Positions 50,401-61,902 of a stretch of 64,000 bases of DNA are shown here, piece after piece. The DNA is taken from NCBI GenBank assembly GCA_022885665.1, contig JAGQDJ010000141.1, positions 1 through 64,000 on the forward strand, written 5' to 3'. A program made the translations under genes and the position numbers. This stretch comes from Triops longicaudatus (Eukaryota; Arthropoda; Branchiopoda; Notostraca; Triopsidae). How positions within the stretch are numbered: the first letter of the stretch is position 1; every line of letters starts with the position of its first letter. The notes below the pieces were generated by a model. That model had not been told where the DNA came from. It did no database searches and saw nothing but the letters and a program-made list of their open reading frames with translations.

Positions 50401-53054
50401 TAGTCACCAAATCATACCATAATCACTGGAGTGATCAACTGGAGTGAAAAGCTACAGAGATTTGTTACCTATCTACGAATGACTTAACAAAGTCTCCATG
50501 CTTGGGTGTCAAACCTGTTGGTTCTAGGTGCTTTTCAGGCTGACACATCAACGCACAATCCGTACCACGATAACGTAAGTGTAAGAATACCTCGGTTTCA
50601 ATGTTTTCGTCACGAAATCCTTGCTTTTGTAACTGCTCTACACACTTTCGCTTTAGGGCTGTCAACCTCTCATCCAAGTACTCAAAGTGACCTATGGACA
50701 CAAGCACAAATGTCTAAATATGAATCTTCGGTATGGGGTGATTGAAACAACTTGCTGAGTAGGTAGTATTCGCTGGCTCCTGTTCTTCGTGAACAACATC
50801 TGCTAATGCTAAGCCGTAAGCGGACAATACGCCCGCATAACGATGGATGTAAACACGCTGCATGCCCAACGACCTTGCAATTGAACAAGCATGCTGGCCG
50901 CCGGCTCCTCCAAAACATGCTAATACGTGGTGAGATGTGTCATAGCCTTTAGCCTCCACCAGAAACATGTCACGGTCATAATACTATGTCAATAAGCAAG
51001 TTTTTAATTACTTGAGTAAGTTCGCGAATAGGTCTACACATTGCTTCGTTGGCTACTCGAATGAAACCTAACGCAACCTCCTCTCTCTTCATCGTTGGCA
51101 ACTTTTGGGTTTCCAAAAATTCGTTCACCTATTGCACAGCACAATTTTCTTATAAAATTACAAACAAACAGATCGCTGAATTTTTATTGCATTTCTTTTT
51201 GTGATACTCGTCTAAAATTTTTCGTTCTATAAACTGTTTTACCTCCATTGCAAGTCTATCGAATGCGTCGAGAGTCGCTGCTTGGTCTAAAGGTTCGTTT
51301 TCTTCTGGGCCGAAGATTTTTGGGAAGAATTCAGGTAGTAAACGCCCTAAACATAGATTCGCGTCCGTGACCGTTAAAGGACCACCTTTACGGTAACAGA
51401 CAGGGCCTGGGTGTGCTCCTGCGGATTCTGGTCCCACGGCGAACAAACCAGCTCTAAAAAATAGCCGCGAACCTCCACCAGCAGCCACAGTGTTGATATC
51501 AAGCTGTAGAGGGTATACAAATTATTACTGTTTTACATTTACAGCCTGGGTTACGCTTTTATGGAGGCATTTACCTGTGGAGCTTGGACGGTAATGCCAG
51601 CAGTGGTAGACTCAAAAACGTGCTCCCATTGGCCAGCGTAGCGCGAAACGTCCGTAGAAGTTCCACCCATATCAAATCCAATAACGGGAGTCGTATTACC
51701 AAGGTAGGATGTCGTGGTTTGAGCATAACCCACCACGCCTCCTGCAGGACCTGACAAAATGGCCCGAGAACCACTAAACCTAGAAAAAGACAAAATTTAG
51801 TGAACTTAAGCTCTGTTGTCTTAACCTGCTGAACCACAGGAGTAAAGCTCCAGTATTGTAAAAATACAAAATAAAAAAAAATACACATTTTGAACTTAAC
51901 CAACATGAACGCTTTTGAAAACTGACAAGATAATAAAGCTTGAGTTTCAATTCGATATATTCTAAAAACTTACAACTGCATCGGAGTAAGCCCTCCATCG
52001 CTTTGCATAAATAGAACATTAACTCCCGCAAGCCTGTCTTTAAATCCAGACGAAAATCCCTTGAAAGATAGACAAGATATTTTTAGATTTTTGTCTACGG
52101 AGATAACACGTGAACTTACCATTAAGTATCGTTGAATATGAGGCGTTAAATAAGCGTCGGCAGCAGCTGTATAACCACGCGGTACTATCCGCATCATAGG
52201 CATGATATCGGATGATAACGAGATGTTTTCGAACCCCAGTTGTAAAGCCACTTTTCTGACAACCAGTTCATGGCCAGGATAACTTAACCAAGAAGAAATT
52301 TACGTATTTCTGATGGACAATAATGTCTGACGTCGGTTTTACATGTAAGAATGGAGCAAAACTACAGCCAAACTTTTGATTCCCTGCTCGCGTAAACGAG
52401 TTAAATCTTCCCGCAGCTTTTCCTCGTCGACTGGTTGCTGAACCCAAAGATTTTCTCCAGTTATGCCTTCAACTGGCAGCCAATTGTCATGCTCTAACTG
52501 GCAATCTGGGCGGTCTATCACTAAGCGCTCTTTCACCTCCACGACAGTGTCGTAAAGCACTTCTGGCATTTTGACTTTCTGGTAAAGGACGCAAAAAATC
52601 AATGTGAATCCCAGCTTGTAAGAGAACTTTGAAATTTTACCAGGTCAAAAATTCTGGGTCGAGCTTGGTTACCAATGTACAGTAAATCGCGGAATCCTTC
52701 GGTAATAACCAAAGCCATCCTTTCTCCTTTGCGTTCGAGTAGAGCGTTTGTAGCTACCGTAGTACCCATACGTATCCAACCAATTTTAGAAGTGTCAATA
52801 GGTTTGTCGGCTGGGTACGACACACCAGTTTCCTAAACAGAGAAAGGATATTACTGACAAGGAAATTATAAATCAGATAGCACTACCTGTTCTAAAATAC
52901 GTCGAATTCCTTCCCGTGGGGCATCTTCGTAATTAGCTGGGTCTTCTGAGAGAAGTTTGTAGACGAATTCCTTGCCATTGGGACATAGACAATAAACGTC
53001 TGTAAAAGTGCCGCCTCTGTCAATAGCAAAACAGTACTTGCCTTCGCTCGGCAT
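47464..53054 (-). CDS. Oplah: 5-oxoprolinase (ATP-hydrolysing)
   Basis: Twenty-two short exons run from ATG at 53054 to the stop at 47464: 52887-53054, 52641-52832, 52343-52578, 52120-52282, 51974-52059, 51575-51779, 51243-51503, 51012-51128, 50752-50953, 50469-50691, 50245-50386, 49743-50023, 49539-49686, 49350-49471, 49148-49273, 48937-49090, 48626-48873, 48451-48562, 48141-48365, 47839-48082, 47668-47765 and 47464-47616. They give 1,301 residues (human 1,288). The N-terminal actin-like ATPase half has AIDRGGTFTDVYC, IGFDMGGTSTDVS and LACFGGAGGQHAC. The hydantoinase-B half has LSNHPCAGGSHLPDLT, SRGHHADIGGITPGSMPP and the C-terminal LQTPGGGGYG. The enzyme cleaves 5-oxo-L-proline to glutamate using ATP in the cytosolic gamma-glutamyl (glutathione) cycle. 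Long readable stretches near 47500-47840 in the wrong frame are introns read through. Confidence 0.96.
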
Positions 53055-54339
53055 AACTGTTTCGCTTGAATGTTACGTCTGTTAGCGCAAAGCCTTGTTA
53101 ACTGCGGGGAAAATTGTTGTCTGTTGCTAGTACTTTAAGGCAGTACGATTACCAGCGAACTTTGAACGACGAAGCGTGAGACTAGAGATGGAATCTGATT
53201 GGCTGTCGTAATTCCATTCAATTCCGATTTTCGGCGTGCGGAACGTGACTTTTTAAGCCGATAACGGCAATATGCCTTACGGTGTAACGGGGAAAGTTGA
53301 AATCTAATTATTTTGAAAACAATAGCTAGACATTTAAATTTTGAACAAACTTCTATGGACAAATTTTAGGAATTAACTATGAGGAAAACAAACAAGGGTT
53401 AAAAATACATAAGCACGTTTTAAACGGGTGTCAGGTTCAAGTGGAGATACGGAGTGACATTATCTTTCGATTAAAAGACTTTTTCCTGCATAAACTAACT
53501 TTTCAAACTTCACGAATCCGAACATTATTGGAAAAATTCTCATTTTCACTTGGAACACTCTCATTTTCTGTCGCATCGAGGGATGTGTGTGAAATTGTCG
53601 TAATGTACTATTTTCTTCATTGTATACCATACCATTTTATTTCAAGTGCATATCTTGCTGGATGCGAAAAGGTAGCCCTCGCTAGAATTTACGCAAACGT
53701 AATATTTTATTGCACTTGAGAAAATAAGTGACAAAGTGTCCTAAATGAGTGCATCGCCACGATTTGACTGAAGTGTTAATGAAGCCAAAACGTAATTAAG
53801 ATTTCGTTTCTAGAACATTTGAAAAATAATTTACGTAATTCTTCAACTACAGTTTGAGCTTTCGCTTATAGCCTATGGGTTCTAAAAAATCTGCACTGAT
53901 AAAAACCCTAAAACTACACTAGGTTTGTTTTTTTTTTCGACGTGCAAAAATGGCGTCATAGTTTTTTATTGTATTTATTTTCTTCAGTGCTATTTTATCA
54001 ATATTACAAATACCACGACCATTTCAGTTCACGTCAAAATCTCAAATTTTTCGTACAGCTTCATTTATTTTCAGAATATTGTCCAGTCCATGACTCTTAT
54101 ACATTTTGTAAAACCTGTTAAGAGGAAGGCGGACATTACGTGATCATACCAGTTTACAAAATGCCGACTCACCTTTATTTCCATTAAGAAGCCTTGGGAT
54201 GAAGTTTTGTATTAAAAATTTACAAGAGATCTCGAATCGCATAATCGGAGGCTTACACGGAGGATTAAGCCACCCGCAGCTCATGGAACGCTAACAGCAT
54301 CTTTACTCTGAAATACGAGGGTTTCATTCGTCTCGGTCA
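53055..54339. other. interval upstream of 5-oxoprolinase
   Basis: About 1.3 kb of AT-rich DNA lies between the oxoprolinase start and the 3' end of the zinc-finger gene, both on the minus strand. Open frames of 70-90 codons here have no recognisable motif. I see nothing specific. Confidence 0.6.
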
Positions 54340-56647
54340 TTAGGAAGGAAGTTTATTTCCTTTCACTTTGGGCGCATGAGTTGCCCTGAAAGAAATAAAA
54401 CCACAAAACTATAACACACCGAAGTTATTTTTCGTGTTTCTACACTTACTTATGCTTTTTGAGACTATTAGATTGGTTGAAAGCTTTATTACAGCCAGGA
54501 AAATCACATTTATGTGGACGCTCTCCAGCATGGATCAGTTCATGCCTTAGAACATGTGAAATGTGACCAAATCGTTTCCCACAACGACTGCAGCAGTATG
54601 GCCGCTCTTTCTGATGTGTTCTTATATGAACTGTCAGATCGCTTTTTTTGAAAAAAACTTTCTCGCAGGTATCGCATGCAAAACTTCTCTCTTTAAAATG
54701 GTCCCTTCTCATATGATCCTATTGAATGAAACCTTCTTAAGGTCACGGAGCCCAAGAAAAATCCAATTAGAACCTACATTGAGCAAGCAGCGGCTGTTGT
54801 AAGTTTTCGCGCAATGAGAACAATCGAACGAGAGTGACTGATTGTGTTCCTGCCGTAAATGGGTCGAAAGGCCTCGTTGAAACGCGAATGACTCCTCACA
54901 TAAGCTGCATTTGTACTGCCGCAGGCTTTTGTCATGAACACCTACACAAATTAAATATTAAAGCATTCAAATATGCTACGCAGCCCAATATATAAAAAAA
55001 ATCGTTTACCTAAATGATTATTCAGTGTATCCTGTTTCTTAAAAACTTTCTTACACCGTGGACACGGGAATTCAGGCTCATTGTTACAGTTTCCGTTCTG
55101 CCGAGTGGACACTTGTTTATCTTCCATGAAATTATCGTTATTAACTTCGTTTTCATTGCCAGTGAAGCTATTCGAAGATGACATGTGATCCTCCAAACCA
55201 ATCCTATCCTTGGAAACGTCCTTTTCGCCATTCCACACTCCCAAAACTTGGCACAAAGCTTCAAAATCAAAGGCTGCATTATCCGAAAGAGCATCATTCG
55301 CCTTCACTTCCCCCGCACCCTCCGTTGCCCGTAGTTCAGTCAGTTTCTCGGACGAAATGCCAATATTAAGTAGGGCGGAGTCCGTTTCGTTATTGCAGGT
55401 CATGTCCCCTAGTAAAGGCATTTCGAACCGCAAGTCCGGACAGGTGTCGGCAGAGGAGATCAAACTAGTCTCTGTAGGCAGCAAGTTTGACAATACGTGT
55501 TTGGCTTTGACTTTCTCGCATTTATGCTGTCGCCATTCCGAGAACTGCGAAAAACTTTGAAGGCAGGACGTACAAGACAAAGTGCCTTGCTGTGCATGAT
55601 CCCTCTCGTGATTTCGGAGATCTAGTCTGGTTTTGAAGCTTAGACCGCATACAGGACAGAAAGATTTCCTCGATGATTGCGACGCTGGACTACTAACAGA
55701 ATCAGGGTGCACTTTTCGTTTATGGGACCGAAGGAGCCCGCTGCTTTTAAAAGATTTTCCGCAGAAACAAGTCAACAAGGATCTATTCGTGGTTTCGTTA
55801 TGAGCGCTTTCACGGTGGTTATGAAGTGCCGTACTTTGGGTGAAGCGTTTTGAACAGAGTGAACATTTGTACGGCTTGGTTCCTAACGAGGAGAAAAAAA
55901 TAATTTTAGTATAAAACCAAACCATATCAAAACGTAAGATCGAATTAAAATGGTCAATACGATAAAATATACAAAACAGGAATGAACACACAGACGGAAT
56001 ATAGAGGAGCTTAAAAGATTACCATTATGTCCTCGCATGTGTCGAATTAAGTTGGATTTGTGATGAAACTCCTTTCCACATATTTCGCAGATGCAGCGTC
56101 GTAGCTTAAAATGAATATTAAGATGGATTTTCAGATCGTATTTACGTTTGAAAACTTTAGAGCAAACCGGACATTTTAACGCGTTTAAATTACAGTTCAC
56201 AGCTTCAACATTAGGAGCAGTATTTTCAGACATAGGCAGAAGTTCTGGCTTCGAAAGTGCCAACAAGGCTTTAACAGCAGCAGACCTTTCGTCCCACGTT
56301 AAAGCTTGGTCTTCTTTTTCACCTGGCTCGTCACGAGCTTCTACTGCTTCAGCTTCTTGTACGGTGTTCGAATCCAAGTTTTCATCGTCACCTATTTCTC
56401 TGATGGCAGCTTCTAGAACATCACCACTTCTAGGTAAGGCAACAGTAACTGGATTAGTTAAGGTCTCTTCATTGAAGCTGAGAAGGTTATCTTCGAAAGT
56501 TAGCTGCAAGCTGGTTTCCGGACCGCAGTTGGCTGAAGTTAACTGAAGAATGTGCTGAGATTCTTCAATAGTGTCACAATTAGGGGTATTGGTTTCGTAT
56601 TCTAGAGCTGATAAGCATATTATACTGATAATAGATTGAGGCTCCAT
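54340..56647 (-). CDS. C2H2 zinc-finger protein with about 11-12 fingers
   Basis: Five exons (56023-56647, 55010-55882, 54778-54941, 54450-54718, 54340-54385) encode 658 residues. An acidic N-terminal region of about 160 residues without a recognised ZAD, SCAN or BTB motif precedes the fingers. Exon 1 holds CPVCSKVFKRKYDLKIHLNIH and a second finger. Exon 2 holds three more, then a degenerate one ending HKC, and a long acidic, Ser/Asn-rich spacer of about 150 residues. Five or six C-terminal fingers follow, the last being a TFIIIA-like CDFPGCNKAFNQSNSLKKHK with a four-residue cysteine gap. It is presumably a nuclear DNA-binding regulator. I do not recognise an orthologue. Fingers are split by introns (phase 1 after the second and seventh), which argues against recent retroposition. 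Confidence 0.87.
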
Positions 56648-57380
56648 AGTAGTTTTGTGTAATTAATTAAACATGTGCTATTTTTGTTCTGGAACTTCAA
56701 CACCGATGTAAACAAAGTATACACAACAAACCATACATTGAGGGTGGAGCTAACGACTATAAGGGTGGAGCTATGAGTGCTTGGATAAAGCTGAAACCGA
56801 ACAATAACTGAAATAGCAGTTCCGTATAAAGTTTGTTTTGCGGATTCTGACAAGAATTCTGTACAGAAATTCCAGTTAACGCTGAATTGGCGTGTGAAAC
56901 TGAAAATCGTCATCGATGAACACAATGACGTTCTCTTTCTATCTAGACATTCCTTTTGTCATTCAGAAACGGCGAGGAGCCGGTAGCCATTGGTTAATTG
57001 AGAACAGGAGAAAATACATAATCCGTACTAAGGACGACCTCGTTCTCTTTGTCTAAATGGGTGGATTGCAAATCTGTCAATTAGGGTGTCTGCCAAACGG
57101 CTATGCGCCGCTTGTAGATACCTTCTAATGAATCGGTTCACCTCTAAAGACCGGGTAACTCAGATCGCATGACTTGCCAGCGGCTTGGCTCGACGGCCGT
57201 CACAGACAAGGTACAAATTTTTCTCGCGTTCATGGACTTGGTTTCCATTTTTTTCCGATTATGGGGTTAATTTTGCAGTTTCTTAGGAAAATAATTTTCA
57301 TTGTATCTCGTGTCTTCTGTCACTGCTAAGTGATAAATGGCTCATTGCTCGATTCAGCTTACGATTTGTCGGACAACACG

Positions 57381-57408
57381 GCTTGGTTCGAAAGATGTCG
57401 AACCAAGC
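57381..57408. repeat. perfect 11-bp hairpin
   Basis: GCTTGGTTCGA (57381-57391) and TCGAACCAAGC (57398-57408) form a perfect inverted repeat around the 6-base loop AAGATG. The block ATTCAGCTT just before and its inverse AAGCTGAAT on the right arm suggest that an originally longer palindrome was interrupted by an insertion on the left side. It lies 9 bases before the tRNA-like sequence. Confidence 0.8.
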
Positions 57409-57416
57409 TGAATTGG

Positions 57417-57465
57417 TCCATACGATCCAGTGGTAGGATTCCCGGGTTCGATTCCCATGTATGGA
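57417..57465 (+). other. tRNA-like sequence lacking an anticodon arm
   Basis: A perfect 7-bp acceptor-like stem (TCCATAC with GTATGGA) encloses a box A/D-arm-like CAGTGGTAGGATT and a T-loop/box B sequence GGGTTCGATTCCC. The arrangement and the box sequences resemble eukaryotic tRNA-Gly, but the whole element is 49 bases. The anticodon arm and variable loop are missing, so it cannot be a normal tRNA. It may be a deleted tRNA pseudogene or the promoter part of a tRNA-derived short element. Confidence 0.5.
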
Positions 57466-58457
57466 TCCCAAAAGTGTGGCAGATAGACAACAAACCAAGC
57501 CCGGCTGTGGCCAGCTATAATAAATAATGGCATATTTATTTACCGCGTGCTTTCCGTTAGGTTTACACTCTTTAGCTTACAGCTTCATCGCATTAGGTTC
57601 AGGCTAGAAAGGGTCATTGTTGAATACTTAAGAGAAGGTGTAAATACGGCTATGGTGGAAAAGAGGGTTGGATGTGGTAAATACATTTCTTACCGCTAGC
57701 GGGTAAAGGGAAAGGAATTTTTCGTCACTGCACCGCGGTAACGAATTTACCGCGATATTTTAAAATTTTGTGGTAATCGGTAGCTGTAAAAAAAGCGGAG
57801 GTGCTCTGTACTGAATTGCGCGGACGTACCATTCATGACTAAATTTCAGTTCTAATAAAGTAATGGCTGAGGTTGCTTATACGATGCTTCTCGTATTTTT
57901 CACAATTCCTAAGGCTGTTTTTAAAAAATGGCGCTCCTGGTAGCGTTACACTTCCTTCTGAAAAACTACAATATTTTTACTACGCTCTGGTAACAAACAT
58001 GTTGACATACAAGTAACTCATTATAGCTTACGTTATCAAGTCCCCAAATGCTAGCTGAAAAGCCAACTTTGCCCCATTTTACCGCTACCACGCGATACTT
58101 TCAAGTACTTGCGGCAATTGCAGTACTTTGTAATTTAACACAGTAAAGTAATGCTGTAAAAATATCTACCGCAGTAATTCAACCTTGGTGGAAAAATGAG
58201 AAACCAGTATCTAGTCTTGTTTGGTGCCGTAATGTAATGGCATCTACGCAGACTATTAGTCTATTTTAAGACATTTTAAGATATTTGCTTAATTAGAGAA
58301 GAATTTGCGCAGTGGTCTTTATGTAGCTTTGTTAGCTTTGTTTGTTTAATTCTCTGCCTATTAGAGGCTTTTACAGACATGCTTTTTTAACAGCTTTTTA
58401 TCGATATAAAAAAAATCTCGCTATAACGTACATACGTACATACAAGGAGATGTAAAT

Positions 58458-58571
58458 TTGTCCAGTGTAGCCGATTGTACATAATAGCCGGTATTGCAAA
58501 AAAATGCTTTTCATTTAGCCAGGACATGTGGACTTGTACAAAGTAGCCGATTGTTTATTATAACTGGTGTA
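58458..58571. repeat. imperfect direct repeat of about 37 bp
   Basis: Two copies, near 58458-58493 and 58534-58571, share the exact core gtagccgattgt (58467 and 58543), flanked by similar TTGT and taat/tat-acc-ggt sequences. No coding meaning is seen. Confidence 0.6.
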
Positions 58572-60123
58572 CGTTATTGCGCTACTTTACTGTATTGACA
58601 GTTTGTTATATTATTTTGTTCTATTCTTACGATACTGAATTCAGTATGCCTGTAAACACTTGAATATATTTTTCCGTTTCTAGTTTCCTTTTCGTATGTA
58701 TTGTTACAGAGAGAAATATTTCGAATGTACTTCCACTGCCGTTTTACTGAAAGAAAGCTAAACATTGGTAATAGTTCAGGAAAATTTAAATGCATGACAT
58801 TTACGACGGCTTTTAAAGCTTTTTTTTGCAGGTTATGTAGTTATCATATCTGAAATTTTGAAGTGTGGGTCATTTTTCTACATTTCTGTTAAAAATTTTT
58901 TTCAAAAAATGACCTAAGTTTACACATCTACTTCTTCTATTCATTTGGAGACTAGCAAAGTCTCCCAAATTATGAAAATTTACTTGGTGGAAGTCAGTTA
59001 ATTAGGTACGGAAAATAAATTCAAGTTACAAGTCGTCAACGTTATCCAAATTCAAGTTATCCAAAGGAGTCAACGCATGATTGCAGTGAAATAGGCCTGT
59101 AGATGCATAAATTACTCTTGTCCGAAGTAGAAAAATATAACAACGAAAATTGAATTAGTAAATACGAGATTGTCTTAATGTTTCTCCTTTCGTAGGAACT
59201 GTATTAATTACTACATAATATCAATAATTATTAAAACTTTTTGGATGCCAATCTTTGGAAGAGAACTTATCAGATGAATTAACTGTAAGGACAAATTTGG
59301 AAAACACAGGTAGATTCTTGAAGACGCTTTTGGGGAAGGTGGTAATGTAAGATATTTGTCGTATTCCCCCGTCCAAAAGAGGGGAAGAACTCGATCCACC
59401 TACGCGTTTCATAACAGTCAACGAGACCACAACAGAAAAATGTCGTAGTGAAAAAATTTCCCTGGAACGATTCCCGTTATTCTGAGGAATAGTGCAGTAT
59501 GACAAGAACAGTGATGGCATGGCAGCAAAACTTGGGTCGGACTTAGTTTTATAAGGGAGCATTTGCATATTGGACGAGCTAAGGAATAAAACGTTTGCTC
59601 AGCATCTAACAACCTTCTCTGCCATCTAAGAATGCTCTCTACAGAAAACCATACACAAAATTAATACTCTCAAACCACTCTATAATACAGACTCTAACGT
59701 TGAATCTCTAAGGTATCGTAAGCCATTGCACCTGCTTTCACAGGCCGTAAGTGCGGCAAAAAATCGACAGAGTTAAGGTGTAAGGCTCTGGGAAACAAAA
59801 CAACTCCCATGCAAAATCCGCCAATTCGCTTTCGTTTCTTTTGTTAACAGTTTCTTTGAATTCGCCCCGGTCGCGAGTTTCATTGCTTAATGAAGTCAAC
59901 GATTTCATTCGAGGAACGAGGGGCAAACTCGGAATGAAAATTCAGATTTGGTACTTCGAAATAAAAGTAAGGTGAATCGAAGAAGAAGAAATGCATGATG
60001 ATAAAAGACAAATACAACTGGCTGCTAAATGGCAATGTGACTAGAGATTCTTCTGTTTCCTTTCCATAACAGGGTTTCCACAAGTTATAAAGCCTTATCA
60101 TCATTGCAGAGGACGTGTTTTTT

Positions 60124-61902
60124 CTAAGATAAGGCTGACGGAAGAAGGCCAGCTTTGATCGCCACTCCTAGTGCCAACATCAAAGCAGAAAGACTCAACG
60201 AAAAGCTCGAAGCTCCGTTGCAACCGTTGGTTCCGCTGCATGTGCACGTCGTGACGTAGATTTCGTGAGTGCCAGTACGGTACGTACAGACTCCATCATC
60301 CCCGGCGCTTATCAGCCACCCACAGCTTCGGATTACTCGCACTTTGTTTTCCACTAAATAAAAAATTAATCTTCATCAGTCTATTATAGCCATTTCAATG
60401 CCATAACCGTAAGATAAAAATATCTAGGTTAAAAGTTTTAAGCTAATTCTGATAAGCGAAGTGGTTATCGAACTCCTTCAGTTGAAGGGGTCCATCTGAA
60501 GATACTTATTCTAACGAACAAGTAAAAGATATCCGTTTTAAGTAACAGAGCTATTTTCAAATAAATGTAAATCGATGTGTGCTTTTACATCCAATTATAA
60601 CCCCGCCCCAGAAAACTGGTACATACACTGTCAAACATGCTGAACGAATTATGTGACTATGCGTGTGGAAAAAATCGACGTCTTTACACAGTTTATCTTT
60701 CTGACTTGTGCGAAACGTACGGTCAAGCTTTTTATACCTGTGCTTCATATTTTAAACACGCTGAAAATTATGTTACCCTTTTGGATGATTTTTCTGCAAG
60801 AGGTGGCGTTGAGGCTTCCAAGGTGAGGTCTTTCTGCTTGATCGCAGTCTACCATTTCAATCGTATGGGAATCGAAAGGATCAGCACAGCGAGGGTCAAA
60901 CCCGGAGTTGCACTCCCAGCATTTGATGGCCTGACCTGCAATAATAAGGGCACAACAGCGAATATAATTATAAGCTGGCATGTTGGCTCTCTACCAGTCG
61001 CAAGTTTCCAAAGCTATTTAATTAGATTATCTTACAGCTAGGATATACAAACTCCGCACACCCAAAAAAAAGTTCGACAAAGCTAGGATCGTCACGTGAT
61101 ATACCGTGAAACCCTGGAACGAAGCACCGTTCGTCATATCGATCGAAACTTCTTAAATTCTGGTCACCCAGACGTTGTAGTTCATCAAGCCAATTAACTA
61201 TTCCAAGGTAACCCGCGTTCTCACTAGATCTTTACTACCACCACACACAAAAAAAAGAATTGTCGGGCATTAGTACACAACCTATATCAACGCTTCACTT
61301 CATGATATTTGGTGTCGGTAATTTGCTTCCTGTATTGAAACGTGAAACAACGCAAAAAGTAATTATAACTGTATTGTTTATACTGTGTACGTATATTTAT
61401 ATATCATTAATACTGTATACATATATTTTAATATTAATTTAATTAATCGTATTCAAGGATGACCCTTTAGGCTTGTCTATTGTCTAAAAACTTTTCAGTC
61501 CTGGTTACTTATGCGTTTTAGAAGTAGAACAAACAGGTCTACAATGTCGGTTAATGTACAAAATACTAACAACAAATAACCATAGGAGCTTTTATAATTA
61601 GCTAGCAGTTTTTAGCCAGAAGATGACGACTAAGTTCGAAAAACACATAGCATAGCTAATAAAGACACGTTGACTCAAATGGAAGATGTACATAATCTCA
61701 GCTGTAGAGTAAACAGCCATGACTACATTTCCCGTTCTTCGATCTTTACTCCGCAGCTATTGTTGGCTTAGCAACCCAAGTCAACGTCGATAAAAGTAAT
61801 CGATACAGCTTCCACTATACCTTGGTCAACTGCCAGTACGAGGATTAGGAAAGCGCAAGCGACCAATACCGCCAAACTCCCGCTTCGCCAACCTTGCTCC
61901 AT
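60124..61902 (-). CDS. quiver/sleepless-like GPI-anchored Ly-6 protein
   Basis: Three exons (61821-61902, 60777-60935, 60124-60353) encode 156 residues. Exon 1 is a signal peptide (core LAVLVACAFLILVLAV). The mature part starts IKCWECNSGFDPRC and carries the cysteine pattern of the three-finger Ly-6/uPAR fold (DCD, SCRK, RSCGW, VCTY, TCTCSGTNGCN). It ends in a small-residue site (GASS) and a hydrophobic tail (LSALMLALGVAIKAGLL), as needed for GPI attachment. Arthropod relatives are neuronal or epithelial surface proteins; Drosophila Quiver/Sleepless modulates potassium channels and sleep. Which relative this is cannot be stated. The ATG at 61902 is preferred because it puts the hydrophobic core at the N-terminus; an in-frame ATG at 61995 would add 31 polar residues. 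Confidence 0.87.

Larger units (their letters stand above)
56648..60123. other. 3.5-kb interval without a recognised protein gene
   Basis: It lies between the zinc-finger start and the 3' end of the quiver-like gene. It contains a tandem agggtggagcta pair (56741 and 56762) about 100 bp upstream of the zinc-finger start, a hairpin and tRNA-like sequence (57381-57465), and a repeated block at 58458-58571. A 115-codon open frame at 59221-59568 (-) has no motif, and I do not call it. Confidence 0.6.

Noticed and set aside
59221..59568. 115-codon minus-strand frame between the zinc-finger and quiver-like genes
   Set aside because: No recognisable domain or consistent splice sites. A frame of this length is expected occasionally in 64 kb of DNA of this composition.
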